A DNA stretch of 21,681 bases from positions 1 through 21,681 of the forward strand of contig NZ_CAJMEH010000030.1 in assembly GCF_905212365.1 (NCBI RefSeq), in the 5' to 3' direction. This DNA comes from an uncultured Phascolarctobacterium sp. (lineage in GTDB: Bacteria; Bacillota; Negativicutes; Acidaminococcales; Acidaminococcaceae). This document shows positions 20,637-21,681 of this stretch, one piece after another. The number at the start of each line of letters is the position of its first letter. Positions within the stretch are counted from its first letter, which is position 1. The position numbers were made by a program, and so were the translations under genes. The notes beneath the pieces were generated by a model, which had not been told where the DNA came from, did no database searches, and was given only the letters and a program-made list of their open reading frames with translations.

Positions 20637-21681
20637 ATGAATAATATCAGAAGAATTTTTGTGGAGAAGAAGGACGCTTTTGCCGTTGAGGCCCATGGCT
20701 TGCTGGCAGACCTGCGCAGCAATTTGGGAATGAGCGGACTGCAGAATATCCGCATTGTCAATCGCTACGATGTGATGGGCTTGAGCGATGAGGAATTTGC
20801 CATGGCGAAGGCTTTGGTGCTGTCCGAGCCGCCGGTGGATACGGTGACTGAGGAGGAGCTGCCCTTGGCAGAAGGCGAGCAAGCCTTTGCGGTGGAGCTG
20901 CTGCCCGGACAGTACGACCAGCGCGAGGATTTTGCCGAGCAGTGCATTCAGCTGATTACCCAAAAGGAACGCCCGACGGTAGCCGCCGCAAAGGTCTATA
21001 TTTTGCAGGGACAGCTGGACGCAGACGCCGTAGCCAAAATCAAGGCTTACTGCATTAACCTCATTGAAGCCCGCGAATCGGAGCAGGCTAAGCCGGAAAC
21101 CTTAATCAGTACCTGCGAGGAGCCTGCTAAGGTAAAGAGCGTGGCAGGCTTCCTGACTATGACTAAAGAGGAAGCAGAGGGACTGCGCAAGGAAATGGGC
21201 CTGGCTATGAGTCTGGAGGATTTGCTGTGGTGCCAGAAATATTTTAATGAAGAACGCCGCGAGCCCACCGTTACGGAAATTCGCGTTTTGGATACCTATT
21301 GGTCCGACCATTGCCGTCATACTACCTTTATGACGCAAATCGAGGACGTGGAGATTGTTCCCGGAACCTATACCAAGCCGGTTCAGGAGGCTTATGATAA
21401 ATACATGGCCGCCCGCGACGAGGTTTACGGCGAAAATACCGAACGCCCTGTAACGCTGATGGATATTGCCGTCATCGGCATGAAAAAGCTGCGTAAGGAG
21501 GGCAAGCTGGAAGATCTTGACCAATCCGAGGAAATCAACGCCTGCTCCATCGTCGTGCCTATTGAGGTGGACGGCAAGCAGGAGGATTGGCTGGTGATGT
21601 TTAAGAACGAAACTCATAACCATCCTACGGAAATAGAGCCCTTTGGCGGCGCTGCTACCTGCCTGGGCGGCGCCATCCGCG
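20637..21681 (+). CDS. purL: Phosphoribosylformylglycinamidine synthase PurL, large single-chain type (3' end cut by window)
   Basis: The first 348 codons are present and the frame is open to the window edge. The enzyme makes FGAM from FGAR, glutamine and ATP in purine synthesis. The part present covers the PurS-like N-terminal domain (about 1-160), the linker with WCQKYF and EIRVLDTYWSDHCRHTTF (the conserved SDHCRHTTF), and the start of the first AIR-synthase-like domain, MFKNETHNHPTEIEPFGGAATCLGGAIR. The fused PurS-like domain marks the roughly 1,200-residue single-chain form rather than the separate PurS/PurL/PurQ form of Bacillus. ATG 20637 follows GGAGG (20623-20627). It is monocistronic at its 5' side, with its own promoter after a strong terminator. 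Confidence 0.95.
   Translation, partial: MNNIRRIFVEKKDAFAVEAHGLLADLRSNLGMSGLQNIRIVNRYDVMGLSDEEFAMAKALVLSEPPVDTVTEEELPLAEGEQAFAVELLPGQYDQREDFAEQCIQLITQKERPTVAAAKVYILQGQLDADAVAKIKAYCINLIEARESEQAKPETLISTCEEPAKVKSVAGFLTMTKEEAEGLRKEMGLAMSLEDLLWCQKYFNEERREPTVTEIRVLDTYWSDHCRHTTFMTQIEDVEIVPGTYTKPVQEAYDKYMAARDEVYGENTERPVTLMDIAVIGMKKLRKEGKLEDLDQSEEINACSIVVPIEVDGKQEDWLVMFKNETHNHPTEIEPFGGAATCLGGAIR

Noticed and set aside
1..21681. Mobile elements, CRISPR arrays or prophage
   Set aside because: No transposase or integrase frame, no regularly spaced direct repeats and no attachment-site duplication next to the tRNAs were seen.

Overview
The window (about 21.7 kb) reads as a stretch of chromosome from a diderm Firmicute, most probably a member of the Negativicutes; genus is not resolved. 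Clostridia/Bacillus-like synteny and Firmicute-type Shine-Dalgarno sites occur together with an outer-membrane secretin. I see no insertion sequence, phage gene, CRISPR array or origin. Gene names rest on motif and family recognition by eye; no database search was run.

Layout. (1) 1-222: the 3' part of tRNA-Gly(GCC), a complete tRNA-Trp(CCA) and terminators. (2) 223-542: a gene-free stretch with hairpins and promoter-like boxes. (3) 543-4596: a cobalamin riboswitch plus terminator in front of cobU, a CobT homologue, cobS, a second divergent CobT homologue and cobC. Together these cover nucleotide-loop assembly of a cobamide. The two unequal CobT homologues recall the ArsA/ArsB pair that activates phenolic lower ligands in Sporomusa. 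(4) 4647-5150: a monocistronic double zinc-ribbon protein behind a strong promoter and a structured leader. (5) 5291-9019: ireB, ruvX, a DUF1292 gene, mltG, a U32 peptidase-family gene and a DUF4911 gene, matching the Bacillus yrzL-yrrK-yrzB-yrrL-yrrO neighbourhood. (6) 9076-10733: an M24 aminopeptidase and efp, closed by a terminator that also serves the opposite strand. (7) 10884-14346: a short secretin gene (-) divergent from a GspE/PilB-type ATPase and PilT (+), with mirror-image promoters between them. (8) 14449-16758 (-): a CPA2 cation:proton antiporter with two C-terminal TrkA_C-like domains. (9) 16979-20472: a tight four-gene run made of a class IV aminotransferase homologue lacking its catalytic lysine, a small membrane protein, a DUF2156 protein apparently starting at ATT, and an Eis-like GNAT protein. 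(10) 20552-end: promoter and the first 348 codons of purL.

Most notable points: the aminotransferase-fold protein has lost the Schiff-base lysine, a phosphate-binding arginine and the substrate-carboxylate residues, yet is intact and heads a possible operon. The CobT pair shows an asymmetric loss of the catalytic glutamate. The secretin and ATPase genes share mirror-image promoters embedded in an inverted repeat. The zinc-ribbon leader has a paired element I could not assign.
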